Part shown: one piece after another, positions 17,191 through 25,691 of the stretch
How the letters are laid out: every line of letters starts with the position of its first letter
How positions within the stretch are numbered: position 1 is the first letter of the stretch
Assembly (NCBI GenBank): GCA_003225555.1
Contig: QIAM01000046.1
Coordinates: forward strand, 1 to 64,000
Length of the DNA: 64,000 nucleotides
From: Acidobacteriota bacterium
GTDB taxonomy: Bacteria; Acidobacteriota; Terriglobia; Terriglobales; Acidobacteriaceae
Reading direction: 5' to 3'
Notes under the pieces: model-generated
Database searches by the model: none
Seen by the model: the letters and a program-made list of their open reading frames with translations, nothing else
What the model was told of the DNA's origin: nothing
Translations under genes and position numbers: made by a program

Positions 17191-19644
17191 TTACATCAGC
17201 CACAAGGCGTCGACATCGACAATAAGTTGCGTGCGTGGGATCTTCTCTTGTGCAGCATAGGCCAACATGGCGCGCAGCGTCGTATGCAACTTTTCCCGGC
17301 TCGGCGACTTGAGCACGAAATGGTAGCGGTAGTCGCGCTTGAGGCGCAGGATTGGAGCTGCCGCAGGACCGAGCACACGTACCCCCTCGTGACGAGTCTT
17401 GTCGAACCATTTCCCCAACAGCCCTGACCATTGCAAGGCATGGTCAAGCTGGTCGCTGCGTATGAGTACGTTCGCCAACGCAGAGTAGGGCGGGTAGTGC
17501 ATCCAGCTGCGAAAGCGGAGTTCTTTGTCGTAGAAACCGGCAAAGTCATGCTGGGCCGCGTACTGGACCGCATAGTGATCCTGGAAGTAAGTCTGCAGGA
17601 TGACCTTACCGGGAGACTGGCCGCGTCCGGCGCGCCCGGCAACCTGGGTGAGTAGTTGGAAGGTGCGCTCGGCAGCGCGAAAGTCGGGGAACCCGAGAGC
17701 GACATCGGCCCCCACCACGCCGACCAGCGTCACGCCGTGGATGTCGTGGCCCTTGGCGATCATCTGCGTCCCGACGAGCAAGTCTAGTTCGCCTTCATTG
17801 AGCGCGTTGAGCGTGCGCTCGAAATCTTCGTGTCCGCGGACGGTATCGCGATCGAGGCGGGCAATGCGGGCTTGCGGAAACATTGCATGCAGCAGTTCTT
17901 CCAGTTTTTCTGAGCCCGTCCCCAGGAAATAGACATACTCGCTGCCGCAGTGGATGCAGGACTTCGGCACTGGAGCGGTATATCCACAGTAGTGGCAAAC
18001 CATTTTGTGCTCGCGCTTGTGGTGGGTAAGCGCGATGGCGCAATTCCTGCATTCGAGTGTCTTGCCGCACGTGCGGCAAAGCACTACCGGAGAGTATCCA
18101 CGGCGATTGAGCAGGACCATGACCTGCTCCTTGCGCTCGAAGCGGTCTTTGATCTCCGCCGCGAGTTTGCGCGATACGACCTGCTCCTGGCCGGTTTCCT
18201 GAAATTCCTGGCGCATATCGATAATCTCGACTTCCGGCAGAGGCCGTTGCTCGACGCGGTCGGGCAATTCGATCAGCGCATATTTGTTTTTCTTTGCGTT
18301 GAAATAGGACTCGAGCGACGGCGTTGCGGAGCCCAGCACCACGACAGCATTCGCCATCTTGGCGCGCATCACGGCAGTGTCGCGTGCGTGGTAGCGCGGC
18401 GCTTCTTCCTGCTTGTAGGAGGAATCGTGCTCTTCGTCGACGATAATCAACGCGAGATCGGCGACTGGAGCGAACACGGCGGAGCGAGTGCCCACGACCA
18501 TGCGCGCCTCCCCACGCTTGATGCGATGCCATTGCTCGGCGCGCTCCTGATCGGACAGTGCGGAGTGCAGGATGGCAACTTCGTCGCCGAAGATCTGATG
18601 CAAGTCGGCCGCGACGGCGGGAGTCAGGCCGATTTCGGGGACGAGCAGAATGGCAGAGCGGCCCGCTTCGAGCACCGAGCGCATGCCTGCGAGGTATACG
18701 GCGGTTTTGCCCGATCCGGTCACGCCGTGCAGCAGCGTGCCCGTGAACTTGCGCGTATCGACCGCTTCGCGCATGCTTTTAAGCGCGGATTGCTGTGCCG
18801 AGTTGAAGTCAAACTCCAATCGCGAAGGGCGGGGCTTGCTCCGGGAGACGGTGAACGTCGCAGGTTCTTCCTGAATTTCGATCAACTCCCGGCGTACGAG
18901 TGTGCTGAGCGTTGTGCGCGGGATTTCGTGGGCTTGCAGGGTTTCTAGAAGCGCTCTGCCTCCGGAGGCGGCGAGCGTGTCGATGAGATTGCGCTGATTG
19001 TCATTCAGTTTGCCTTGCGCCGACTTGAGCACCGCGACCTTGATGGTGCGCGTAGCCTCACGGGCCGCCGAAGTGTCCTCCCGAATCAGCCACTTCTTGC
19101 GAACCATCCCTGCGAGAATGGACTTGGAGATGCCAACTGCGGACCGTAGCGTCGCTTCCCGCACGAGAGGCGCCGCTTCAGGGGAGTCCCGGCCAGCCAG
19201 ATAGTCCAGGACACGGAACTCCGCCGCCTGCTCCTCCGGCGTGCGGCGCGAGCGGGCCGATGATCCCGACATGCCGGCCAGATGCAGCGCCATCTGTCCG
19301 TCCTCGGTGATGCGATAGCCGATGGAGCGCTTGAACTCCGCGCTGAGAGGGAGCATGGTTCGGAAGACTTCTCCGATGGGAGCGAGATAGTAGTCCGCAA
19401 TCCAGCGGCCGAGGCGCAGCAGTTGCTCGTCGAGCACGGGCGCAGGATCAAGCACACTGAGGACGGACTTGGTTTGGACCGAAGGCTTGCGGTCATGTAA
19501 CTCAACGATGATGCCCGTCATGCGCTGCTGGCGAAACGGCACCAGCACCCGCCCGCCCACGACCGGCGCGGCGTCCGCGGGAACGCGATAGGTGAAGGCC
19601 ATGTCCAGCGGCACAGCGAGGGCAACGTCGCAGAATTCGGGCAT
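17191..19644 (-). CDS. priA: Primosomal replication-restart helicase PriA
   Basis: 817 aa. N-terminal 3' DNA-binding domain (CDVALAVPLDMAFTYRVP), then helicase core with Walker A GVTGSGKT (307-314), DEEH box in IIVDEEHDSSYKQ, and zinc-binding cysteines interrupting the helicase (CRTCGKTLECRNC, CHYCGY, CIHCG). Motif V/VI region: GTQMIAKGHD, QVAGRAGRG. Restarts stalled replication forks. Ends 122 bases before the permease start, same strand. Confidence 0.97.
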   Translation of the reverse strand: MPEFCDVALAVPLDMAFTYRVPADAAPVVGGRVLVPFRQQRMTGIIVELHDRKPSVQTKSVLSVLDPAPVLDEQLLRLGRWIADYYLAPIGEVFRTMLPLSAEFKRSIGYRITEDGQMALHLAGMSGSSARSRRTPEEQAAEFRVLDYLAGRDSPEAAPLVREATLRSAVGISKSILAGMVRKKWLIREDTSAAREATRTIKVAVLKSAQGKLNDNQRNLIDTLAASGGRALLETLQAHEIPRTTLSTLVRRELIEIQEEPATFTVSRSKPRPSRLEFDFNSAQQSALKSMREAVDTRKFTGTLLHGVTGSGKTAVYLAGMRSVLEAGRSAILLVPEIGLTPAVAADLHQIFGDEVAILHSALSDQERAEQWHRIKRGEARMVVGTRSAVFAPVADLALIIVDEEHDSSYKQEEAPRYHARDTAVMRAKMANAVVVLGSATPSLESYFNAKKNKYALIELPDRVEQRPLPEVEIIDMRQEFQETGQEQVVSRKLAAEIKDRFERKEQVMVLLNRRGYSPVVLCRTCGKTLECRNCAIALTHHKREHKMVCHYCGYTAPVPKSCIHCGSEYVYFLGTGSEKLEELLHAMFPQARIARLDRDTVRGHEDFERTLNALNEGELDLLVGTQMIAKGHDIHGVTLVGVVGADVALGFPDFRAAERTFQLLTQVAGRAGRGQSPGKVILQTYFQDHYAVQYAAQHDFAGFYDKELRFRSWMHYPPYSALANVLIRSDQLDHALQWSGLLGKWFDKTRHEGVRVLGPAAAPILRLKRDYRYHFVLKSPSREKLHTTLRAMLAYAAQEKIPRTQLIVDVDALWLM

Positions 19645-19718
19645 TGGTTGGAAGGATAAACTACGCGGTCCCGTGTAACCCAGGAGTCCGCTAGTTCAGC
19701 GCAGGCCGTTGCTCGGGC

Positions 19719-19790
19719 AGGGATGCTTCGACTCCGTTGACCATTCGCTTTCGCGAACGATCAACTCCGCTCAGCATGACACTCTGCAGG
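19719..19790. repeat. Dispersed repeat between priA and the UDG gene
   Basis: GGATGCTTCGACTCCG ... TTTCGCGAACGATC ... ACTCCGCTCAGCATGAC, an imperfect palindrome with TTCGCGAA at its centre. Resembles widespread bacterial intergenic repeats of this style. Confidence 0.55.
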
Positions 19791-19813
19791 GTGCATTCAT
19801 TCCGACGCGGCCC

Positions 19814-20722
19814 TTACTCGGTTTTTTGGGGAGGCTTGAGGTCGAGGTACTTCATCACCCTCTGCAGATCTTTCCACGCTTCCCCTTTCTGACGCGGATC
19901 GCGCAGAAGGAACGCCGGATGATAAGTCACGGCCAGGCGGGCCCCAGCCCACGTGGGATCGCTGCGCACACCGGCGGGTTTGAAGTCATACCACCGCCCG
20001 CGCAACTCCGACATCGGTGCATTGATGGCAAGAAGATTCTTGGCCGCGACGGCGCCCAGAGCGACAATCACTTTGGGCTTGATCACTGCAATCTGCCGCA
20101 TCAGAAATGGCGAGCAGGTATCGCACTCGTCCCTCTCCGGCGTGCGATTGCCTGGCGGACGGCATTTGACGATGTTCGCAATGTAAACGTCCTCGCGCTG
20201 CAGGCCCATGGCCTTGATCATGTTGTTGAGCAGTTGGCCGGCGCGTCCGACGAAGGGCTCGCCTTGCGCGTCTTCGTCAGCTCCAGGGCCTTCGCCCACA
20301 AACATCAGCTCCGCGTTTGGATTGCCCACGCCAAAAACGATCTGCTTGCGGCCCTGCTTATGGAGTTTGCAGCGGGTGCAGTCGCCCAGATCTTCACGAA
20401 TAAGCTTGAGGGCCGCTACGGGATCAGAGGTGCCGTACTCTGGCTTGGGCGTGACGATTTCGAAGACGTTTTCCTCGGCGACTGTCGCGACAACGGCGGA
20501 TTTTCTGGCGGGCATTTCCTCTCGCAATTCTGTTTGGAGTGTGGGAATTAAGGACGACGCGTCGGCCCGGACCTCGTCCCGTGGACCTTCGGGTGGCTCG
20601 AAACTGGCCGGGCCTCGTTGATAGAAATCATAGATACCCATCTCGTTGTAATAACGCATCCGCTCGACGAGTGCGCGACGGAGTTGAGGATCAAGGATTG
20701 ATGGCATTTGCGTTGGGGGCAT
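19814..20722 (-). CDS. Type-4 uracil-DNA glycosylase (4Fe-4S)
   Basis: 302 aa. Removes uracil from DNA. Catalytic motif [27 protein letters not shown] near the C-terminus, and four cysteines for the 4Fe-4S cluster at about 115, 118, 187 and 203 (CTRC; C-x15-C). An unconserved about 95-residue N-terminal extension precedes the catalytic domain. ATG 20722 or 20707 start it; the longer open frame to 21172 overlaps moaA and is spurious. Confidence 0.92.
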   Translation of the reverse strand: MPPTQMPSILDPQLRRALVERMRYYNEMGIYDFYQRGPASFEPPEGPRDEVRADASSLIPTLQTELREEMPARKSAVVATVAEENVFEIVTPKPEYGTSDPVAALKLIREDLGDCTRCKLHKQGRKQIVFGVGNPNAELMFVGEGPGADEDAQGEPFVGRAGQLLNNMIKAMGLQREDVYIANIVKCRPPGNRTPERDECDTCSPFLMRQIAVIKPKVIVALGAVAAKNLLAINAPMSELRGRWYDFKPAGVRSDPTWAGARLAVTYHPAFLLRDPRQKGEAWKDLQRVMKYLDLKPPQKTE

Positions 20723-20760
20723 TATAACGCTACGCTCCCTCGTCGCTCGAGTGCCCAATC

Positions 20761-20782
20761 GGCACGACTGGAAAGTCGTGCC
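20761..20782. repeat. Family-A hairpin with compensatory changes
   Basis: GGCACGACT-GGAA-AGTCGTGCC. Compared with the copies at 9406 and 36412, both arms changed together (GGC to GAC, GCC to GTC), so pairing is kept. Confidence 0.8.
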
Positions 20783-20807
20783 CTTCCCGGTTCTTGCTGG
20801 GCCTGAG

Positions 20808-21881
20808 TTATCCCCCGATGTGCACCATCGTCCTTGATGCGGGCACAAAATCCGGTTCGCCGATGTGGTGGCGCTCTTCTTTTTTCGCCACGACGCTGCG
20901 GATGAAGTCGGCCATTTCTTCGTCGCTGGCTCCGCGGCGCATCTGGGCGTGGAGGTCATGGTCCCACACGGAAAACAGGCAGGTGCGGATTTTTCCGTCG
21001 CTGGTGATGCGGATGCGGCTGCAGTGTCCGCAGAACGGGTGCGAGACCGGGGCGATGATGCCGATTTCGCCGACGCCGTCGTCGAAGCGGTAGCGGCGCG
21101 CAGTTTCCGAGCGGGCGTGCGGAATCTCCACCAACGGCCTGTACTCGGCCATGCGTGCCAGAATTTCGTCAAGGGTGACGACGGTATCTGGCGACCACGT
21201 GCGCCCTTCTTCGAGCGGCATGAATTCGATGAACCGCACGGTTACACCTTCTTCGCGGGCGAACATGCCGAAGGGGATGATCTGGTCTTCGTTGAAGCCG
21301 CGCATCAGAACGCAATTCACTTTCAGCGGCCAGAGTCCGGCGCGGCGGGCGGCGCGGATGCCGGCCAGAACGTGGTCATATCCGTTGGACACGCGGGTGA
21401 TGCGTGCGAAGCGGTCCGGATCGACCGCGTCCATGGAGACGGTAACGCGGGTCAGGCCGGCATCCTTCAACGGCTGGGCGAGATCAGAGAGCAGATGTCC
21501 ATTGCTGGTAAGTGCGATGTCGAGCGGGGCGGAATCAAAGCTTGGTCCCGCACTCCGCTTTGAAAGAGCGCGGCTTACAGCCGCGCCGTCAGGACCTAAG
21601 AAAGATGAGGGCTTTAGCCCCTGAGGGTGCAGCTTCGCCAACTCCCGTACGAAGTCGACGACGCCATTGCGCAGAAGGGGCTCGCCTCCGGTCAGGCGAA
21701 CCTTCGTGACTCCCATTCCGACGAGCACCCGTGCCATCCGCAGGTAGTCAGCAAAGGGCAGGTCGCCATAAAGCGCACCTTCGTTCCCCGTGCGGCAGTA
21801 GACACACTTGTAGTTGCAGCGATCAGTGATGGAAATCCGCAGATCAGTGATGGCGCGGCCGAATTTGTCGTGAAGAAACAA
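20808..21881 (-). CDS. moaA: GTP 3',8-cyclase MoaA with in-frame repeat insertion
   Basis: 357 aa radical-SAM enzyme, first step of molybdenum cofactor synthesis. N-terminal cluster CNYKCVYC (22-29), RLTGGEPLLR (62-71), C-terminal cluster CGHCSRIR ... CLFS, and the C-terminal Gly-Gly. Start is TTG 21881. Residues about 88-118 (21528-21620) are a repeat-derived insert between VRELAKLH and DIALTSNGHLL. The molybdenum hydroxylase at 41950-44603 is a potential consumer. The rest of the protein is intact. Confidence 0.93.
   Translation of the reverse strand: MFLHDKFGRAITDLRISITDRCNYKCVYCRTGNEGALYGDLPFADYLRMARVLVGMGVTKVRLTGGEPLLRNGVVDFVRELAKLHPQGLKPSSFLGPDGAAVSRALSKRSAGPSFDSAPLDIALTSNGHLLSDLAQPLKDAGLTRVTVSMDAVDPDRFARITRVSNGYDHVLAGIRAARRAGLWPLKVNCVLMRGFNEDQIIPFGMFAREEGVTVRFIEFMPLEEGRTWSPDTVVTLDEILARMAEYRPLVEIPHARSETARRYRFDDGVGEIGIIAPVSHPFCGHCSRIRITSDGKIRTCLFSVWDHDLHAQMRRGASDEEMADFIRSVVAKKEERHHIGEPDFVPASRTMVHIGG
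21528..21625 (-). repeat. Family-A composite repeat inserted in moaA
   Basis: On the + strand: GCTTTGAAAG, hairpin GCGCGGCT-TAC-AGCCGCGC (21568-21586), a spacer, and GGCTTTAGCCCCTGAGG. The same parts in the same order make up the intergenic copy at 36374-36442 (reverse complement). Over a 32-base core 28 positions agree, and two of the differences are compensatory. Confidence 0.85.
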
Positions 21882-21973
21882 GCTCTTGGCTCTTAGCCTT
21901 TAGCTCTTAGCTCAACCGCGGTGGCATCCTAGCTTCGGTTGCGCCAAAAGCTAAGAGCCAAAAGCCAAGAGCC
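21881..21973. repeat. Inverted repeat of the GGCTCTTAGC type
   Basis: GGCTCTTAGC (21888-21897) is exactly repeated inverted as GCTAAGAGCC (21950-21959); AGCTCTTGGC and GCCAAGAGCC extend the pairing. Overlaps the moaA start. Confidence 0.75.
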
Positions 21974-22027
21974 GGTTTTAGAAAGGGAAACAAACAGGCG
22001 GGACATTCCCGGCGGCTGTTTCCTTTC

Positions 22028-22180
22028 CAATGCGCTCCTTAGGGAGCGCGGGAGGCGCCGGCGTTTCCACCGGCACCCTCGGGTTGTAGCGCCGCCGTCT
22101 CGGCGGCTGTCGTGGAGCGTCCTCGCTCCCACTCTGAGGGCGAGACGCCCTCAGCACAGCCGGCAAGATGCCGGCGCTAC
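22028..22180. repeat. Multi-hairpin repeat cluster
   Basis: Consecutive stems: GCGCTCC/GGGAGCGC; CCGCCG-TCT-CGGCGG (22092-22106); GGAGCG-TCCT-CGCTCC (22114-22129); CTGAGGGCG-AGA-CGCCCTCAG (22134-22154); enclosed by GTAGCGCCG (22086-22094) and CGGCGCTAC (22172-22180). The 394 bases between moaA and the GDSL gene contain only such repeats. Confidence 0.85.
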
Positions 22181-22275
22181 GTCCCTCGCCGTCGGCAGCC
22201 TGAGTATGCCCGAAGGCTGCGGCGGTCGGAAACCTAACTTTCACATTATAGGACGTTCGGCGACGAAAATAGGAT

Positions 22276-23067
22276 TCATGGTTTTTGGTTCGCGAGTGTC
22301 TTCTCGATCGCCGCCTCGGCCAGCGGGGCCATGATCTTGTATCCGGCGGCGTTGGGGTGGAGGCCGTCCTCGGCGAGCTCTTTCTTCAGGAGGCCCGTGT
22401 CGTCGGCCAAGGCACTGAAATAGTCGAGATACACGCAGCTGTTCGCTGGAGACCCGCAATAGTTCTTCAGCCAGCGGTTGAGTTCCAGAATCTTCGCCGC
22501 AGACCGTTGCGCGAAGAAATCCTGCGAGCGCGGAGTGTAGTTGTGCACCGGCAGGATCGAAGCGTAGATCACCTTGATGTCGTGCGCGCGGGCGAGTTCG
22601 GCGAGCGAGGCGAAGTTGGCTTCGATGTCCTCCAGCCGCATTGGCCCGGTATTGCCGGCAATGTCATTGGTGCCCGCCAGGATCACGGCCGCTTTGGGTT
22701 GCAGGTCGATGACATCCTGGCGGAAGCGGACCAGCATCTGCGGCGTGGTCTGGCCTCCGATGCCGCGGTTGATGTAGGGCTTGCCGGGAAAATATTCGTC
22801 GATGTGCCAGATGTCGGTGATGGAGTCGCCGAAGAACACGACGCGGTTCTCGCCGGGCGCAGGCGGCTTGAGGGCGGTGTTGGCGTCGCGGTAGCGAGCA
22901 AGTTGGCCGAAATCGTCGGTGAAGACTGCTATGCGCGAGGCGCGGTATTGGTCCAGCCCGGGGAAGCCGGTGGAGGGGATGCTGGGCGGCGCGGGCTGCT
23001 GGGCGAGAGCGGTGAGGGAGAGGAGCAGGACGGATGCTGATTGGGTTAGTTTGCGAAATGAAACCAT
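22276..23067 (-). CDS. Secreted GDSL/SGNH-family hydrolase
   Basis: 263 aa with a signal peptide (to about residue 22, LTALAQ). SGNH blocks: FFGDSITD with nucleophile Ser82, the GIGGQT glycine, GTNDIAG asparagine, and DGLHPN with the catalytic Asp/His. Probably an esterase or acetyl-hydrolase acting on glycans or lipids in the periplasm. ATG 23067 is chosen because the signal peptide starts there; upstream open frame is repeat DNA. Confidence 0.88.
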   Translation of the reverse strand: MVSFRKLTQSASVLLLSLTALAQQPAPPSIPSTGFPGLDQYRASRIAVFTDDFGQLARYRDANTALKPPAPGENRVVFFGDSITDIWHIDEYFPGKPYINRGIGGQTTPQMLVRFRQDVIDLQPKAAVILAGTNDIAGNTGPMRLEDIEANFASLAELARAHDIKVIYASILPVHNYTPRSQDFFAQRSAAKILELNRWLKNYCGSPANSCVYLDYFSALADDTGLLKKELAEDGLHPNAAGYKIMAPLAEAAIEKTLANQKP

Positions 23068-23164
23068 ACGTGTGTCTCTCCGATAAGAGAATAGCGCTCC
23101 GACAGTACAGCTGGAAACAGCCAGCGGATTCCACCTTTGCTCGCAACGACAATTCCTTGGAGGT

Positions 23165-23272
23165 GATCCGTGCAAATCCGCGTGAATCCGTGGCAAAGAA
23201 GTTTTTTATCTGGCGGCATTACGCACCGTCGAGCTTGGCTCGAATGGACAGCCGAGGGCGACTGTTCCCACA
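23165..23272. repeat. Dispersed repeats upstream of the GDSL gene
   Basis: A CCGTGCAAATCCGCGTGAAT-type unit, then CGAGCTTGGCTC + GGACAGCCGAGGGCGACTG + TTCCCACATG (23229-23272, family B). The latter is the intergenic relative of alaS insertion 1. Confidence 0.75.
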
Positions 23273-23285
23273 TGAGTCTCTATGG

Positions 23286-25001
23286 TCACATTCCGTCGTA
23301 ATTCGGTCCGCCCCCGCCTTCGGGCGGGACCCAGGTGATGATCTGGTATGGGTCGGCGATGTCGCAGGTTTTGCAGTGGACGCAGTTGGACGGGTTCAGG
23401 CTGATCCGTTTGCCGCTGGGCTGGCTGGCGTCGTCGACCAATTCGTAGACGTTGGCAGGACAGAAATTCTGGCAGGGGCTGCCGTACTCTTTCACGCAGC
23501 GGGTGTTGCAGATGTTGGTGTCGTGGATGACCAGGTGCGCGGGCTGGTCTTCTTCGTGCTTGGTACCGGAGTGGTAGAGGTCGGTGAGCTTGTCGAAGGT
23601 GAGCTTGCCGTCGCCTTTGGCGGGGCCGAGCAGGTGGGCTTCGGCGCCTCCGTCGGGAGGAAGTTCGGACAGCTTGCCCATGTGCTCGTGGCCGTCTTTC
23701 GCGGGATAGCGGTTGCGCAGGCCGCGTCCGCCGGTGATCATCTGCAGGGCGGTGTGGAACATGCCGGCGTAGAGTCCGTGCTCGAATCCCTGGTGCATGT
23801 TGCGGACTTTCCAGAGTTCGTCTTTGATCCAGCTGGATTCGACTTTCCTCTGGAAGATTCCCAGGGTCGCGACGGACGAATCATCTTTCGTCAGTGCTTC
23901 GAAGGCGGTTTCGGCGGCCAGCATTCCGCTCTTGATGGCGAGGTGAATTCCCTTGAGCCGCGCCGAGTTGACGAAGCCGGCGGAGTCGCCGAGGATCATC
24001 CATCCGTTGCCGGCAATCGGTGGAATCGCCCACCAGCCGCCGTAAGGCATCGCCTTGGCGCCGTAGCGAATCATCTTGCCGCCTGCGAGCAGCTTCGCGA
24101 CAAACGGATGCTTCTTGAATTCCTGCAGCACGTGCTGCGGATCAATGCGCGGGTCGGGGTAATCGAGTCCGATCACGAAGCCGAGCGAGACGATGTCGTT
24201 TTGCGAACCGTAAATCCACGCACCGCCGTATTCCTTCGACGTAAGCGGCCAGCCCAGGCTGTACATCACTTCGCCCGGAGCGATGCGGCCGGAGGGAACT
24301 TCCCAGAGTTCTTTCACGCCGACGCCGTAGGTCTGTGGATTCGAATTTCGCGCGAGATCGAACTTCTGGATGAGCTGTTTCGTCAACGATCCGCGCGGAC
24401 CTTCCGCCAGGATCACGACTTTGGCTTGCAGATCGTATCCAGGCTCGAAATTGGATTTTGGACGGCCTTCTTTGTTGACGCCCTTGTCGTCGGTGCGGAC
24501 GCCGGTGACGCGGTCGCCGTCGAAAAGCAGTTCGGAGCCGGCAAATCCGGTGAAGATGGTGATGCCAGTCTCTTCGACCTTGCTGCCCAGCCACTTCACG
24601 AAGCGGTTGAGCGAGATGACGTAGTTGCCGTGGTCGCGCAGCGGCGGCGGCGTGATGGGAAGCTTGAATTTACCCTTGGGCGTAAGGAAGTAGACGGCTT
24701 CCTTGGTAACTTCTGCGTCGAGAGGGGCTTCCTTCTCGAATCCGGGGAGCAGTTCGCGCATGGATCGCGGGTCGAGCAAGGCACCCGAGAGGCAGTGTTG
24801 GCCAACCTCGCGAGCTTTCTCCAGAACGTAGATGTTTTCTTTGTTGAGCTGGGAGTCGGGATTCCTTGCGTTGTGCTCGTCGATGAGTTGCGCAATGCGC
24901 AGCGCGCACGCCATGCCCGCAGGCCCGCCGCCGACGATGACGACATCTGCCGGCATCTGCGGGCGTTCAATGCCTTCGATCGGTTTGCGGAAGATCAGCA
25001 T
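23286..25001 (-). CDS. Electron transfer flavoprotein:quinone oxidoreductase
   Basis: 571 aa. Passes electrons from reduced ETF to membrane quinone. N-terminal FAD-binding VIVGGGPAGMACALR, GDSAGFVN second FAD motif, and a C-terminal 4Fe-4S domain (CNTRC, CQNFCPANVYE, NCVHCKTCDI). Length and architecture match ETF-QO (FixC-like in the N-terminal part). It follows the toxin-antitoxin pair by 22 bases on the same strand, with etfA and etfB further upstream, so it belongs functionally with them. Confidence 0.95.
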   Translation of the reverse strand: MLIFRKPIEGIERPQMPADVVIVGGGPAGMACALRIAQLIDEHNARNPDSQLNKENIYVLEKAREVGQHCLSGALLDPRSMRELLPGFEKEAPLDAEVTKEAVYFLTPKGKFKLPITPPPLRDHGNYVISLNRFVKWLGSKVEETGITIFTGFAGSELLFDGDRVTGVRTDDKGVNKEGRPKSNFEPGYDLQAKVVILAEGPRGSLTKQLIQKFDLARNSNPQTYGVGVKELWEVPSGRIAPGEVMYSLGWPLTSKEYGGAWIYGSQNDIVSLGFVIGLDYPDPRIDPQHVLQEFKKHPFVAKLLAGGKMIRYGAKAMPYGGWWAIPPIAGNGWMILGDSAGFVNSARLKGIHLAIKSGMLAAETAFEALTKDDSSVATLGIFQRKVESSWIKDELWKVRNMHQGFEHGLYAGMFHTALQMITGGRGLRNRYPAKDGHEHMGKLSELPPDGGAEAHLLGPAKGDGKLTFDKLTDLYHSGTKHEEDQPAHLVIHDTNICNTRCVKEYGSPCQNFCPANVYELVDDASQPSGKRISLNPSNCVHCKTCDIADPYQIITWVPPEGGGGPNYDGM

Positions 25002-25023
25002 CTTGGTGATGGTAAAGGCGACG

Positions 25024-25410
25024 CTAGCGGTTGGCCAAACTGGTAATCTCGCCCAGACCGAGCAGTCTTTGGTCCGCAGTCACTAACGTCAACTTCAACA
25101 CCTTGGCAGTCGCGGCCAGAAAGCGATCGGCGGGGTCAGCATGGGCAAGGGGCAGCGCCAAGCCAGTGCGAACGATCTCGTGAGTTAGAGGCGCCTCCCT
25201 CAGCTGATCAGCCGCACGCTCGACCCACGCAAAGGGATCCTCTACGCGAATGCGCCCTTTCTGCATAAGTATCAGGGCCTCCCAAACACTCACTGGAGAC
25301 AACCAAAGCTCATTCGTGCTGTTCGATAACTCTTCCACAGCACGACGGCCGAGCCGCTTCGGATCAGATTTGCTCCAAATCCAGATGTGGGTGTCGAGGA
25401 GCAGGTTCAA
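25024..25410 (-). CDS. PIN-domain toxin (VapC-like)
   Basis: 128 aa PIN ribonuclease. Acidic residues at expected places: LLLDTHIW (Asp near residue 6), SVWEALIL (Glu), HADPADRFLAATA (Asp pair) and TADQRLL. The ATG overlaps the antitoxin stop by four bases. Toxins of this family cleave tRNA or rRNA; the target is unknown here. Confidence 0.9.
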   Translation of the reverse strand: MNLLLDTHIWIWSKSDPKRLGRRAVEELSNSTNELWLSPVSVWEALILMQKGRIRVEDPFAWVERAADQLREAPLTHEIVRTGLALPLAHADPADRFLAATAKVLKLTLVTADQRLLGLGEITSLANR

Positions 25411-25646
25411 TCGCGGTAAGCCTCAATCTCGTCGACGTCAATGATCGGCGAAACAATATCTCCGACGATCTTGGCTGTTCCGATCATGTCTCCGATGAAC
25501 TTTCGACTGCGGTCGGGTCCTGCCGGAATCACCTCTGCCACAGGAAGCCCGTGGCGCGTGATGCGCAACGGCTGCCGCGTCTTATGAACTTGTTCAATCA
25601 GCCCCAGACACTTCGCTTTAAACTTGGAGATAGGAACGTCCTTCAT
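25407..25646 (-). CDS. Phd/YefM-type antitoxin
   Basis: 79 aa from ATG 25646 (MKDVPISKFKAKCLGLIEQV). N-terminal Phd/YefM DNA-binding fold with RQPLRITRHGLPVAEVIPA, then a toxin-binding C-terminal tail. The frame is open up to 25682 (ATGs 25652, 25682), but the promoter -10 box overlies that region, so a leaderless or near-leaderless start at 25646 or 25652 fits best. Confidence 0.88.
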   Translation of the reverse strand: MKDVPISKFKAKCLGLIEQVHKTRQPLRITRHGLPVAEVIPAGPDRSRKFIGDMIGTAKIVGDIVSPIIDVDEIEAYRD

Positions 25647-25653
25647 GTCCATT

Positions 25654-25684
25654 ATTTTACCTATGGTCAATAATATGGTCAATA
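25654..25684 (-). promoter_or_regulatory. Toxin-antitoxin promoter with two operator repeats
   Basis: Minus strand: TTGACC (25677-25682), 17-base spacer, TAAAAT (25654-25659). The + strand 11-mer TATGGTCAATA occurs twice, at 25662-25672 and 25674-25684, one helical turn apart, a likely antitoxin-binding array over the -35 and spacer. Confidence 0.7.
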
Positions 25685-25691
25685 GCGGATT

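Noticed and set aside
15518-17431. 637-residue form of the permease
   Set aside because: The first about 110 residues have no membrane or family character and overlap the priA end; TTG 17068 with AGGAGG is better.
22028-22180. CRISPR array
   Set aside because: The repeats are different hairpins without constant repeat units and spacers.
23034-25046. A 670-codon plus-strand open frame
   Set aside because: It lies antisense to ETF-QO, whose FAD and 4Fe-4S motifs are clear. Its composition is typical of the mirror frame of a high-GC gene.
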